Shown: piece after piece, positions 10,727-20,788 of the stretch | How the letters are laid out: each line of letters starts with the position of its first letter | Position numbering within the stretch: the stretch's first letter is position 1 | NCBI GenBank assembly: GCA_001414485.1 | Contig: LLEY01000086.1 | Location: 186,001-250,000 of the forward strand | DNA from: Calycina herbarum | Lineage: Eukaryota; Ascomycota; Leotiomycetes; Helotiales; Pezizellaceae | Direction: 5' to 3' | Length of the DNA: 64,000 nucleotides | The notes under the pieces: model-generated | Seen by the model: the letters and a program-made list of their open reading frames with translations, nothing else | Told to the model about the DNA's origin: nothing | Database searches by the model: none | Program-made: the position numbers and the translations under genes

Positions 10727-11944
10727 ATGTCACAACCCAAACTCAATCTTCCCCCCTTCCAAATCTCCCCACCCCTCCTAAATTCCTCCAACCCCTGGGC
10801 AACAAACGAAGAACACCTCCTAACCCTCTACGCCTCCCCCCACACCGGCGCAGTAACAACCCGCACCTCCCTCCTCACCGGCTTCCCCCAAGATCCCACC
10901 ATCCACCAACACACATTCTTCTCTCCCTCAACCGGCCACTCAACCGTGCCTTCCATCCATCCCGATTCCGCGCAAGAAGAGAGTTGGGCAGCATGTGAAC
11001 GGGTGAATGAAACATCTTCGTTGAATACTTATGGATACTCACCTCACCCTTTTGAGAAGTATCTGGGGTGGTTGAGAGGCTTTCGCGATGCGGGGTTTTT
11101 GACGGGGGATGTTCACATGTCTGAGGAGGGTGGGGAGGTGAGGGGGAAGGCTTTTATTGTTAGTGTTACCGGGACGCCGTCTGAAGTTTCTAAATGTTTG
11201 GAGGAGCTTTTATCCCTCCAAAACGAGGAAGCGACTTTAAAATCCAGGAAATCCGGTGGGGGGTTGAGGGTGATGATGGAGATTAATCTTTCTTGTCCGA
11301 ATATCCCCTCAAAACCACCGCCTGCTTATAATAAAGCCTCGCTTCTGGAATATTTTCAAGCTATCGAGGAGGCGAAAGCTAAATTTCTTGCTGAGAGAAA
11401 AGGAGGGGAGGTGGAGGGTGTGCATGTGGGGATCAAAATCCCGCCTTATACTTATCATGCTCAATTCGTGGATTTACTCAGTGTCCCGGGTTTCGGTAGG
11501 ACGATAAATTTCATCACGGCTGTTAATACACTAGGAGGATGTCTCGTTCTCGATTCCGAGAACCAAAATAGTCTTGGAAGTGCGAGTGGGTTAGGGATCG
11601 GTGGCATGGCCGGGGATGCGTTACATCCTCTTGCCTTGGGGAATGTGAGGACTTTAAGAAGCCTTCTTGATGCGAGCGAAGACGGGGAGAGCGATCGCTC
11701 AGGGATTAAAATTATCGGTGTAGGAGGTGTCAAAGATTCAGCTGGGTTTGAAAGGATGAGAAGTGTTGGAGCGGATGCAGTTGGTGTTGGGACTGAGTTT
11801 GGGAGAGCGGGGATGGAGGCGTTTTGTGCAATCTCCGAGGCAGAACCTGGGAAGGATGAGGAGAGGAGATGTAGGGCTTGTTGGGGGTTGGAAGGGAGTG
11901 CTAGGACCTTACTGTCTCGAGGGTATGTTAAGAAAGGGTTCTGA
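10727..11944 (+). CDS. Dihydroorotate dehydrogenase family flavoprotein (class 1-like)
   Basis: FMN-dependent TIM-barrel enzyme. DHODH oxidises dihydroorotate to orotate in pyrimidine synthesis. The protein has 405 residues if started at the ATG at 10727 (AAAATG context), in preference to an in-frame ATG 24 codons upstream. Visible motifs: 'NTYGYSPHPFEKYL', 'MMEINLSCPNIPSKP' (FMN/substrate loop), 'VGIKIPPYTY' (barrel lysine), 'NFITAVNTLGG', 'GLGIGGMAGDALHPLALGNVRTL', and 'KIIGVGGVKDSAGFERMRSVGADAVGVGTEFGRAG' in two adjoining phosphate-binding blocks. There is no membrane anchor, so it is cytosolic and class 1-like rather than the mitochondrial class 2 form. Whether it is the main pyrimidine enzyme or a paralogue acting on another substrate cannot be told. 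Codon use is strongly C-rich at the 5' end. Confidence 0.82.
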   Translation: MSQPKLNLPPFQISPPLLNSSNPWATNEEHLLTLYASPHTGAVTTRTSLLTGFPQDPTIHQHTFFSPSTGHSTVPSIHPDSAQEESWAACERVNETSSLNTYGYSPHPFEKYLGWLRGFRDAGFLTGDVHMSEEGGEVRGKAFIVSVTGTPSEVSKCLEELLSLQNEEATLKSRKSGGGLRVMMEINLSCPNIPSKPPPAYNKASLLEYFQAIEEAKAKFLAERKGGEVEGVHVGIKIPPYTYHAQFVDLLSVPGFGRTINFITAVNTLGGCLVLDSENQNSLGSASGLGIGGMAGDALHPLALGNVRTLRSLLDASEDGESDRSGIKIIGVGGVKDSAGFERMRSVGADAVGVGTEFGRAGMEAFCAISEAEPGKDEERRCRACWGLEGSARTLLSRGYVKKGF

Positions 11945-11986
11945 GTGAAAAGAATTCTAATTCCCAATCAGTGTGGGAAATGATTA

Positions 11987-12024
11987 GATTAGATTAGATT
12001 AATGGCCATTAATCTAATCTAATC
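11987..12024. repeat. Perfect 38-bp palindrome of GATTA repeats
   Basis: Three GATTA units read into ATGGCCAT and back out as three TAATC units, with 19-bp arms and no mismatch. It lies 43 bp after the dehydrogenase stop codon. It is followed by a looser run of ATTAATC/GATTAAT words to about 12105. It could be a transcript-end hairpin or the edge of an inserted element, since the first gene of the accessory block starts about 500 bp further on. Confidence 0.75.
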
Positions 12025-12533
12025 AAGGACTTTTAAGTGTTAATCAAAATCGAATCTAATATAATCATATTAATCAGATTAATAATTGATTAATTGATTA
12101 ATATATACACGTGACCGGACCGAGGGTATCGGAGATCGGCCCGCATTCTCGGAGTGATATCGGAGTAGCGTTCCGGGACGCCGGGCGCTTAAGCGAGAGC
12201 TCCTAAGTACTTTATTTACTACGTAACTTCTTTAATTATAGTCTTAATAAATTAGTTATTAATTATATTATAAGTCCAACTCGTGGTGTAATAGCCGCCG
12301 AATCTGGCGGGGCGTGGCCGCTGTTTTACGCAGCCTCGACACCTCCTTCAATGGAAAATCGTAACCGAGCGCCGAGCTCGCTTAGCAGGCCCTTGCCGAG
12401 CAGTCGTTACCCCTGTTGATCCACTATTATGTTAGAGTCGGTCACCTTCTGCGGTACTTAAAGGTGTATCCCCTAACTGGTCGCCTTCAGACTTAACCCC
12501 CTTCTCACGCAATACTTCCTTGAGACATCAATT
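12025..12533. other. Boundary/leader region before the DUF3435 gene
   Basis: Composition changes abruptly. GATTAAT-rich DNA (to 12105) gives way to GC-rich DNA with repeated ATCGGAG words (12120-12200), then an AT-rich patch (12205-12270), then unique sequence leading to the ATG at 12534. If the DUF3435 gene heads a Starship-like element, the left border should fall in 11945-12300. No terminal repeat or target duplication could be paired with a right end. Confidence 0.4.
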
Positions 12534-15081
12534 ATGTTAGTCGCTGGAAGAAGCTTCTGCAACAAACAGCAAATTCCTACTGCCGCACAAAACCTCTTAA
12601 GCTTCGCTAATCGGCGTATCAAGCTTGCTCAGACACCCACAAAGGACAAACTTTCCCAGGATGAGTACCATGCCCACCGTAAGGCGTTGGACGCGTCTGG
12701 TCCTCTCGCTCCTAGTTATGCAGACACCACCACGGACAACATTAATTTTATCCGTCGGAAATTTATTAAGTGTAGCATCCATCTTCTGATCAGAGTATTT
12801 GAATTTAGTCGAGCTAATACGATATCAGGTACTGTGAGCATACTGGCAAACAGGGTTGGTTGGGTGAAATCCAGAATTGTACCAAAGGGACGACCTTAAT
12901 GTTTCTCCACTTTCTCTGTGAAGATGGAAATATAAACACCGAAGGCTCTATCCATCAATATCTATTGCAGTTTAAGCAGCTTTATAACGAAGTCAACGGT
13001 CATGATATGAACAAGGACGATGCTAAACAAGCTCTCATCGTATACTACTCCCCCTTTCTATACTTTTTTATTACACTGGTCGTTAATTATATTACTCTAG
13101 TACATCCAAGGCGAATTGCAAAAGGACTTTCCCCTAAGTAAAATGCCGAAGCCGAAGCCGGTTTTAGGAACGGACGATCTATTGCTCCTCCTCACTCATC
13201 ATTGGGGCCGGGATACATCCGTATTCCCGACTGAAGACCAGCAGTTGAGATTTGCGACTGCTATGCTTATCTCCCTCTTCACCGGTTGTCGTCCAGCAGA
13301 GCTAGTCGATGCCTCAAAGCGTAAGACCAACCAGCAAAGTCGTCAAGATGCTAAAAATGCTAAAATTACGGAGGTTACTGATGAAATCGATGACGATGGC
13401 GCCGAAAACACGAAAAGAGTTTATGATTCAGACGACCCTGATTATAATAGGCAGGATCCTTGGAATGATTCTAACAATACTGAATACCTCGAGGATTGCA
13501 GTGACCCTAACACAGGACAAACAAGATGCAAAGCCCTCTGTTATGAGGATGTGCGTCTCTGGATTGTTCAAAGCCTTACGCCTGGAGGACGAGACGTACT
13601 TGGCATGGAGATTACGTTATCTCACCATAAGGGAGCCGATCGTAAGCCAAAGCCGTATGTTTCCTGTCTTCGAATCCTTTCCTATACTAACATAGGCTCC
13701 TTAGGACCACGTATGTCTGTCGAGAAGATGATCTCCCTATTCTTTGTCCTATCAGCCACATGCTAGCCATAGCAATCAAGGATGATGCTATCGAAGTTAA
13801 TGGCTACAGGTCCGCGGAGCCCTTTTTCGCAACTAATCTGCAGCACCCTACGAAAGCCATACTGGTGCACTGGAGGCCTGAGATGCTCAAGGTACCGATA
13901 TTTCGACAAGCTGTGCAGACAGTTAGTGGTTTTATAACGTCGAAGTGGAAGGCTATGCGTTACTCAACCTACGCTTACTATCTTCAGCGTCTCGGCTGGG
14001 CGACTGGTTTTGAGCAAAAGCTGACCTGTTACTGCTTCCGCCGTGGCACTGGTAACGCCGTGGATGGTAAGTGCATTGGTTGTTCATGTCCTATATACAG
14101 AGAGGCTAAAAAGAAGGCAGGGGCGGCTACGGCAGCTGTGCGTGACCAGATCATGAGGCACAATCCTAACAGTGGAGTCTTCTCCGGATCCTATATTAAC
14201 GAGAAAGTCAGGTTCATGATACAGGACGCTGTGATTGACCGTCCTACGGATCCTGGATTCCTCCGTGCGTTTACACATATGAGCCTTACCTGCGATCCAC
14301 GCGCCCCTATGGAAGTACCCAAGGAGATTCTCGCGACACTCCCCCCAGATCCGGGAATTTGTCAGCTCGAGGTCCAGCGAACAGAAATGTTTTCCCAGAT
14401 CAAAAGTCTGTACAAGTATCTCGTGCGAGCTACGGGGACTGCAATTGCAACGGAATATCGGCAGCTACTTAACAAGATTGCTAGTTTGAAAAAAGCCGCG
14501 ATGAGCATCTTAAGATAGAGTTTCGGCGGGATTATTTTTACCGTATCCACAACGAGGAGCTGGAGAGGCAGTTACATAAGGAACCAACTGAGAAGTTTGT
14601 CGATCCTGTTATCCAGCATCAGCTTCCAGAACGGACACAGCTCCAAGCGGTGATTTGTGACCTCTCTAAGGATCTGACAAGAGAAGAGGTTGTTACTAAT
14701 CGGGTCTGCGCTATAAACCTTTTGGTAGCGCTCGCTGGGAAGCAGGAAGTTCCGCAATGCAATCAGAACACCGTCAAAAAAAGCACAATCACTTCTACGG
14801 AGAAGCCCCTTACCCCTCGTCTTTTTCCCGTCGTCTTAAAGAAGACTCAGTGTATAATATGTATTGGGGACCACCGGTTGACTTACGAAGAACGGACTAG
14901 ATGTTTCTGCCGCCCTGAGAAGATGAAGAGCCATGTCGACAGCCATTTGAAGTGGCATCCAGCAGACAAGAGGTTCCTCTGCACCCATCCTGTCTGTGCG
15001 AGTAAGAGGTTAGTGCTTAAAGACTTGGAGCAGTTCAAGCTCCATGTCGCCCATGTACATAAGGTCACCTTGCGACATTGA
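12534..15081 (+). pseudogene. DUF3435 tyrosine recombinase with C2H2 tail (Starship captain/Crypton-like), one apparent 1-bp deletion
   Basis: DUF3435 proteins are tyrosine recombinases; those heading Starship elements ('captains') drive movement of the whole element. Four exons splice cleanly: 12534-12769, 12829-13039, 13101-13654 and 13705 onward. Visible blocks: 'PSYADTTTDNINFIRRKFIKYCEHTGKQGW' across intron 1 (two joined parts), 'YIQGELQKDFPLS', 'DDLLLLLTHHWGRDTSVFPTE', 'FTGCRPAELVDASK' (first catalytic Arg region), 'ITLSHHKGADRKPKP', 'TCYCFRRGTGNAVD' (second Arg), and 'VFSGSYINEKVRFMIQDA' (candidate Tyr). The frame ends at 14518 (604 residues). One missing base near 14499 would extend it through 'FRRDYFYRIHNEELERQ' to a Cys/His finger region ('CIICIGDH', 'FLCTHPVC...HVAHVH') ending at 15081. 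Catalytic residues are assigned by family pattern only. The frameshift may be real decay or a sequence error. Confidence 0.85.
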
Positions 15082-15904
15082 GAAATGGCTTTTTATAGCT
15101 ATTTCAGATCATTTGAGATTGTGATATTATCTATTATAGTAAGATACCATTCTATAAAAAGAAAAATTATATTAAAGCCTTATTCTAGATAGTCTTTAAA
15201 AGCCTGCTAGTACTTTTTAATAAATCAATCGATAGTTATTAAGAACGTAAATAATAGAACTATTCTTAGTTAGACGCCAAGTAACAGCACTTATCTCAGA
15301 ACATAGATACCTTGACGTTGGGCTGGATATAAGAGGCCACGAGAGAGTAATTTTAGAGCTGCCTTCGTCTCCCTCTTTGATAGTAGACGCTTTGATAGTA
15401 GACGTCGTTAAAGTAGTCGAGGTCATGTCAAACGTTCTTGGTAGCGATGTAGTTGCCGATACAACTATTGAAATAATACAAACAGGAGGCCGGATTAATA
15501 TAAAGGCGATCAAATAGTATCTCTCCAAAGAACGAAGGATGGCTCGAATTCGACAAGTGCTATGATGTGTTGGTAGAGACCGAAACCAGAAAATTAGTAG
15601 TAGTTAGATCTGTAAAGGATAATTTATCTAGTATACCAGATGATATATCTGGTATGAATAAACGCCGGGGCCGGTTACGTATAGAAGATCTATTGGATGC
15701 AAGCGATTTCACTCATAAAACTAGAGACCAAGCGAGAATATCAGAGGAAGGGGAGGAGGAGGAATTATGAAAAATAGATCCTTAAATCGATGTTCAGCTC
15801 AAACCGATATCGTCGTAGAACTTGAAGAAATGATAGATTTAAAACGTGGAGAATTTCGTCCGTAATCGGGAAAAGATCCTAGTTTTAATCAAGGAAGTAA
15901 CTGA

Positions 15905-16037
15905 AAAGGTACCTACTAGAAAATTGGTACGTGGATAATAAAAGGTGCCTATTGAAAATGGTACCTACATAGTAGAAGGTACCTCCTTTAAAAGAGGCGC
16001 CTTTTCACAAGTGTACCTCCCAAAAAAAAGGTACCTA
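15905..16037. repeat. Imperfect GGTACCT repeats
   Basis: At least six diverged copies of a unit built on GGTACCTA/C, spaced about 20-28 bp, are separated by A-rich spacers (GGTACCTAC, GGTACGTGG, GGTGCCTAT, GGTACCTAC, GGTACCTCC, GTGTACCTCC, GGTACCTATG). They run directly into the 31-bp repeat. Nothing is encoded. Confidence 0.55.
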
Positions 16038-16047
16038 TGTTAGTAAT

Positions 16048-16160
16048 GGTTCTGACAAAGTGTCAGACCCAGCCGCCCGGTTCTGACAGAGTGTCGAAAC
16101 CAGCCGCTCGGTTCTGAAAAAGTGCCGAACCCGAGAATTGTCGGTTCTGAAGGTCCTCCT
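16048..16160. repeat. 31-bp tandem repeat, 3+ copies
   Basis: Units at 16048-16078 (31 bp), 16079-16109 (31 bp), 16110-16142 (33 bp) and a partial one from 16143. Each begins GGTTCTGA and the first two end CAGCCGC(C/T)C. The middle reads CAAAGTGTCAGACC or a close variant. Copies differ mainly by transitions. Confidence 0.7.
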
Positions 16161-17819
16161 AGGAAGATATTAATAGCCATGTCACAAGCTCCAGAGGGCG
16201 AACAATTTAAGGGCAGTTCCTGGTAATATATCTACTTTGGCACCTCTAGAATTCTCAGGTTCTAACTACATCCTATGCTTATATCGCATAAAAGAGTTTA
16301 ATTTTCTCGGGTAAGGATTTTAGAATTCGCCTCAAGGTTGGCCTATACCTTATTCAACATTTCTGCCGCCGCATATACCGGACATGATAGTTTAGGTGTC
16401 GTCCCCCCCACAGTGTCTCCCTTTACGACCACCTCCACTCTGAGAAAGACAGGGAGGGCAAGGGTTTGAAGTGCTCAGGTTTTCGGTCCTTATGTATAGT
16501 TTCTAGTCGGCGGCGTAGCGCGGTGCCAGAGATGTTTGCTTTCCAGGGTAGACGGGGCGGAAATGGCGTAGAGGCATCTCTTTTCTGGTTTTCTACAATA
16601 GGCCTTGTAAGGCTGGCCGTGTTCCGCAGCTTGAATTCTATGGGCTCTCCAGAGAACCTCGTCCTGCCACTGCCGGCCTTGGCTCGTTTGTAGAGATTCA
16701 AATAAGTCAGGCCCTCTATCTAGGGATTGGGTTATTAACTTAAGATTCTTTTCATTAGAAGTTATTTTACCAGCATGCGCTATAAGCCGCCGTGCAAAAA
16801 TTCATAAGTTTCTATTCCAGGCTGGGATAAGCACTTATTCAAGCATTCTTAACGTGAATTCTGCCTGACCGTTGGGCGACAGGCCCCGTACAAACAAGCG
16901 AGTCATCACAAATGATGTGCATAGCGTTACGTATTTCCGATGACGGCTCTTAGGTGCGATTTTCGCCAACGCCCAGCCGAAAATAAAACCGGTCACAAAT
17001 CAATAAGGAAACCCTACGTGGTAGGTGAAGGGGTAACGGGTAGGGGTGAGATGGGAGGTAACCCGTAGGGATAACGCGTAGGGGTAATATCGCTTAAATG
17101 CAAGCTTAAGCCGAGTCGATGATTGTGAACGACTCAGTAAGGATAATCATAGGTCTTGGATGTCTAAAAAGCAGAGTAATACATCATTGAACCGTTCTTT
17201 CCTAGAAGATATTTCATAGCAAAACATATCCGCACTTTTTTGTGATTATATCCTTCACATGTTGGCCTTTGGCCCCCAAATCATGGCGGCCTTTGAGAAG
17301 CCAATTTTAGATTTTGCTTAATTAGGAGCTACACGATCTGGCTACATTAAGAGGAAGCCTCACTACGAATCGGCCATAATAGTTGGCCGCCTATCTGATT
17401 TAGGCCTAAAAAGACGTTGTGGATAGCCAATACGTTTTGGATGGCCAGCATAATTTAGATTCCCCTATGCTAAAATTGGCCCTTTAAAAAGTAATAATCA
17501 CCATAAATATAACTGCTTCTTTTGCCATAAAAGGAGCCGATCTTTGCTCGGTATTGCAAATTCTCCTATCCCTTCTAATTATGCGTAGCAAAGTTCACAA
17601 AAATCAAGCTAAGGCAGGTAATCACGTTTCTTTATCGCGAACAGTTCTGGGCACGAACGATAGCAGGAACCTTGACGGTTGCCTGATAATTATCGGCTCT
17701 AGCTCAACCCTCACACAATCCATCTGGTTCGTATAACAACCCAAGTTCTCCTGTCAGCGTAGCAGCTGTCTGAGCCTATGGTCTTGGCGTTGTACATGCC
17801 AATCCCGTGATTATAACAC

Positions 17820-19016
17820 CTATGTCTCTTTTCTGACCCGCTTTTCACTTCGACCTTCTGTATCTGATTCTGTTCCGTTTCTGCTCCTCTTCCGGCTTGG
17901 CCCCTCCCCATCTGATTCCGTCAAACTCTGAGTATCGTCTATCTCAGCTTGAAGGCGTCTATTTTTCATTTTTAATGTGTAATTCTCGCTTTCAACCTGG
18001 ATTGCTTTCCTCTGAAACTGACTCTTATCCGCTAGATCAAGTTAGACAAATCCTTTTACTATAGTTGACAAAATTCTTACCATCTAACACCCTCTTTTCT
18101 TCCCGAAGCCGATTAATATGGCCTATAGAGCTAGTTAGGGACGGAAATCTAGATTAAAAAGAACATCTTACCTTGCATGATACCTTTGTCTGCCTGGAGG
18201 CGACGCATCGTATCTAGGTACAAGTCAGCTTTCTTGGATTTTCAGTACTCTCTCTAACCTAAAAACGAACGATTCAGCATTCTATTATCTGTGTGAAGCG
18301 AATTCATCTATCCTAAAACGACGTTAGTAAGCTTAGATGATCAAGGGCGTGAGCAATTTACCTTGTGTCTCAGTCTGTTTTGCCTCCAGCTGTTTTATGT
18401 ATTCTATACAGGACGTGAGATAAGGCAGAATTATAGGCATACACAGCATAAGAGTACTTACCTAATATACCATCTATTAGATGATATCGGAGCTCAAGGG
18501 CCTCATACTCCGGAGTTGACCAGGCCAAGGAATCCCGTAGCTTTCTGCGATCTTGTGCCCTTAAGACTGAAATATATTAGTATGTAATAGATAGAATGCA
18601 AGGTGAATATTAACCTCGCAATTGCGTAATCTGGAGTGTTTCGCCAATAAGTGGTACAGAATCCTAGTCATTGTCAACTCTACTATAGAAGGTTACGTGA
18701 ATAGGTACCTACTGGCTCAGCAGTGAGATCAATCTCGCCTCCACCTATCCCTTGGGAAAGACCCTGAAGCGCAGCCCTAATAACAGTTGGCCTGTTTAAT
18801 TCGGGTGAGACGAATGAAATGCCGTTGATATACACTGCAGCAGAGGGGCTAACGGTTGGTTCTACCGCTGTGCCTGTGACTGTGGTTGCGGCAAAATTCT
18901 GTCAAGTTAGCTCAAACACTTGGAATAGGGTCTTGTGAATTACTTACCCTGGCTGGGGTTCCCGGTGGATATCCCTCTGTGAGTGTAACTGTTTCCTGCG
19001 GGGCAGGTGAAGCCAT
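17820..19016 (-). CDS. Unrecognised coiled-coil protein with tandem 42-bp exons and basic C-terminus
   Basis: I do not recognise this family. Eight exons splice with GT..AG ends to one frame of 248 residues: 19016-18948, 18898-18713, 18663-18615, 18566-18462, 18403-18362, 18213-18172, 18122-18081 and 18031-17820. The N-terminal about 100 residues are Thr/Pro/Gly-rich ('MASPAPQETVTLTEGYPPG'). From exon 4 on it is a predicted coiled coil. Exons 5, 6 and 7 are each exactly 42 bp, phase 1-1, and encode 14 residues (two heptads): EYIKQLEAKQTETQ, DTMRRLQADKGIMQ and GHINRLREEKRVLD. Exon 8 continues the pattern (ADKSQFQRKAIQVE, SENYTLKMKNRRLQ), then turns acidic/basic with 'SRKRSRN' and 'EKRVRKET', likely nuclear signals. 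There is no signal peptide. A CT-rich leader precedes the ATG. The 148-bp intron between exons 5 and 6 holds a fossil exon. Function is unknown; an oligomerising nuclear protein is inferred. Confidence 0.72.
18271..18312 (-). pseudogene. Fossil 42-bp coiled-coil exon inside an intron
   Basis: On the minus strand these 42 bases are preceded by TTTTAG (acceptor) and followed by GTTCGT (weak donor), leaving flanking introns of 49 and 57 bp. Read in the phase of the neighbouring exons it gives G-stop-MNSLHTDNRMLN. Beside exon 7 (GHINRLREEKRVLD) the residues at positions 1, 4, 6, 11 and 13 are identical and others are similar. The second codon is TAG, so inclusion would end translation. This reads as a decayed member of the 42-bp exon array. 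Confidence 0.65.
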
Positions 19017-20338
19017 ACTGCTGACTAGACACGTAATAGAGATGGATGAAGAGAAAGAGAAAGGAGGAAGGTGAGGTGGATGATGGAGGCTGCATAGTAT
19101 CAGCAGGAACTCGCTCTCTTTTATGCTATCAGATTTCCTGCTCAAGGACTGTCTAGTCTGCCTTGAGGTATCTATTGTGCCACTTTCTGAAGCTCCCTGT
19201 TTACTCCACTTCTTGCCCTGCTAATGCAGGTAGGCCCAAATCAGCTGCTATCCCCTGCTGCGTCCAAGGCATTCTGGTCAAGGCCGTAGCCATTTCACCT
19301 TCCTATTGAAGACTTAGTGTGCAACAGTCGAAGGAATATGGCTTGTGGAATCCCTTAGCTCTATTGTATCCCTTGGACAGGTTTCTATGGTGGAGAAGGA
19401 CAATTCAGATATTCGTGCCAGGGCTGTATCCCCAGCGCGGAAGAAAGATGCCGTTAAGCCTGGACTATCACAAGTCAACCTGCCTTGGTGTTGCGCCCTG
19501 TTCATCCCCCTTCGTGTGCACATGCTCCTATCGGCAAGTAGTGTAGTGGATAGTAGACGGCCCTCCCGGAGATAGTGTCGTAAGAACACCTTGGGTCTGG
19601 TATGCACTTCGTATATGCAGTTGGTTGAAGACTTTAGGATGAGGCACTACTTAAAGACCAACGATCCACAGCATCTTCTTATTCTATACGTGATAATCGC
19701 CGACTACCCCTGAGCTCGGCTAAGATTCTGACGGACCAACACTACCTTTGACACTTGCACTCGGGGTGGCCGTGGGGCTCCTGAGGATTCTGCCTAACTT
19801 CCCATCTGGGATAAGTAAACCTCGTACTGATTCTAGATATAGTTCCATAGTGTTTGTATGCGTGCATGCATATCGTTGTATTACCGGTGATTGACGACCC
19901 CCTTTTAAGCCTCGCTTAAGCGCCTGAATCGTTGGTTCCATAGTCGCCCTTGCCCGACCGCACGTTAACCACCCTATAGCTTGTATGCAGCGTCCCCCCA
20001 TTTGTATTGCATCTCATGAGGTTGGCCATGGCTTAGTGATTCTATATCGCTAGGAGGTGAGCTGAGACTGACCGTCTTGGCCTCGTCACCCCTCGTCTGA
20101 GAAGGAGTCTGCCTTGAGCGCGCCCCGGTAGGGATGAACTTAGCTCGGGCTCCCATGATTGATCCTCTCGGACTTCCCACGGCCCAAGCCTCTGATCTAT
20201 CATATACCACTGATCCTATTTTTAGTTTAGCTGGTTTAGAGGACGGGATAAGGAGACCTTTTACTCTTATTTCTACTTTCTATTTTCAAATTCACATCTT
20301 CTCATCTGTTATTATCTTAAATTCCGGCATCTCTCATT
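19017..20338. other. Divergent intergenic region in the accessory block
   Basis: Lies between the start of the coiled-coil gene (minus) and the start of the PPxY ORF (plus). Open frames on both strands (19314-19607, 19720-20210) overlap one another and have no recognisable motif. A pyrimidine-rich leader (about 20255-20335) precedes the ATG at 20339. Confidence 0.4.
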
Positions 20339-20788
20339 ATGGACTCAGATCCGCCACCCTACATCATGAGTTCAACGTCGCCTCCTGTATATGGTGCCAT
20401 TCCCGTATCCAGAATCCAGGCGTCAGTTGACGAATTAATTATGGGCGCAACTCATCTCCCACCGCTCGAGTCCTGCTACAAAATAGATCGCCTTATTCGG
20501 AAGAAAGAGCGGTATGAAAACAAGATCAAGCCTCTATCAGCGACAAGAAATGCAATCAAGGGACTCTTCAGCCCTCACCGCGACGGTTTTCCCCCATACC
20601 AACTACTGCGAATATTGGGGTCCCTGGCTGGAGCTTCGACAACCAAAAGGGAGTACTGTCCGGATTGCAGAGACCCGGCCGACCCAAAGAAACCGAAGAA
20701 GAAGAAGAAGGACGATGACAAGGACAAGGGAGGCAAGCACAAGAGCCGTCATCATAAGGATTCTCGTCGAGAGGTACCTGCCTATTAA
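20339..20788 (+). CDS. Small PPxY/lysine-rich protein of unknown function
   Basis: An open frame of 149 residues, not recognised. The N-terminus carries two PPxY motifs close together ('DPPPYIM' and 'SPPVYGA'), the classic ligand for WW domains and Nedd4-type ubiquitin ligases. A CxxC pair ('YCPDCRDP') sits near residue 110. The C-terminus is a basic tail ('PKKPKKKKKDDDKDKGG', then 'KHKSRHHKDSRRE') that could bind nucleic acid or act as a nuclear signal. The ATG follows a CT-rich leader typical of transcribed fungal genes. There is no intron, and a GTAAGC just after the stop is ignored. It sits in the gene-poor accessory block, divergent from the coiled-coil gene. Roles are inferred from motifs only. 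Confidence 0.5.
   Translation: MDSDPPPYIMSSTSPPVYGAIPVSRIQASVDELIMGATHLPPLESCYKIDRLIRKKERYENKIKPLSATRNAIKGLFSPHRDGFPPYQLLRILGSLAGASTTKREYCPDCRDPADPKKPKKKKKDDDKDKGGKHKSRHHKDSRREVPAY

Larger units (their letters stand above)
15082..17819. other. Gene-poor repeat-bearing stretch inside the accessory block
   Basis: No protein family is recognised. AT-rich DNA covers 15085-15250. A 15-bp direct duplication (TTTGATAGTAGACG) lies near 15380-15410, and an ATACCAGAT/ATCTGGTAT hairpin lies at 15633-15655. GGTACCT-type repeats run 15905-16037, and 31-bp tandem units run 16048-16142. A run of GTAGGGGTAA-like words covers 17020-17085. Scattered TTGGCC/GGCCAA words on both strands fill 17260-17490. Open frames at 15567-15770 and 16423-16701 show no domain and are not called. 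Confidence 0.5.

Noticed and set aside
15217..15528. Minus-strand open frame of 103 codons after the recombinase
   Set aside because: Ser/Thr/Ile low-complexity translation with no domain, in AT-rich DNA; not supported as a gene.
17020..17085. GTAGGGGTAA-like repeats as telomere sequence
   Set aside because: Units are irregular and do not match TTAGGG; only a few copies; not telomeric.
18313..18361. Splicing of the fossil exon into the coiled-coil mRNA as a normal coding exon
   Set aside because: The second codon in phase is TAG, so it cannot be part of the full-length protein.
12184..19924. GGCGCTTAAGCGAG at 12184 and its complement at 19911 as terminal inverted repeats of an element
   Set aside because: The word is mostly a self-complementary 10-mer (CGCTTAAGCG), so an inverted match is weak evidence; flanks do not match.
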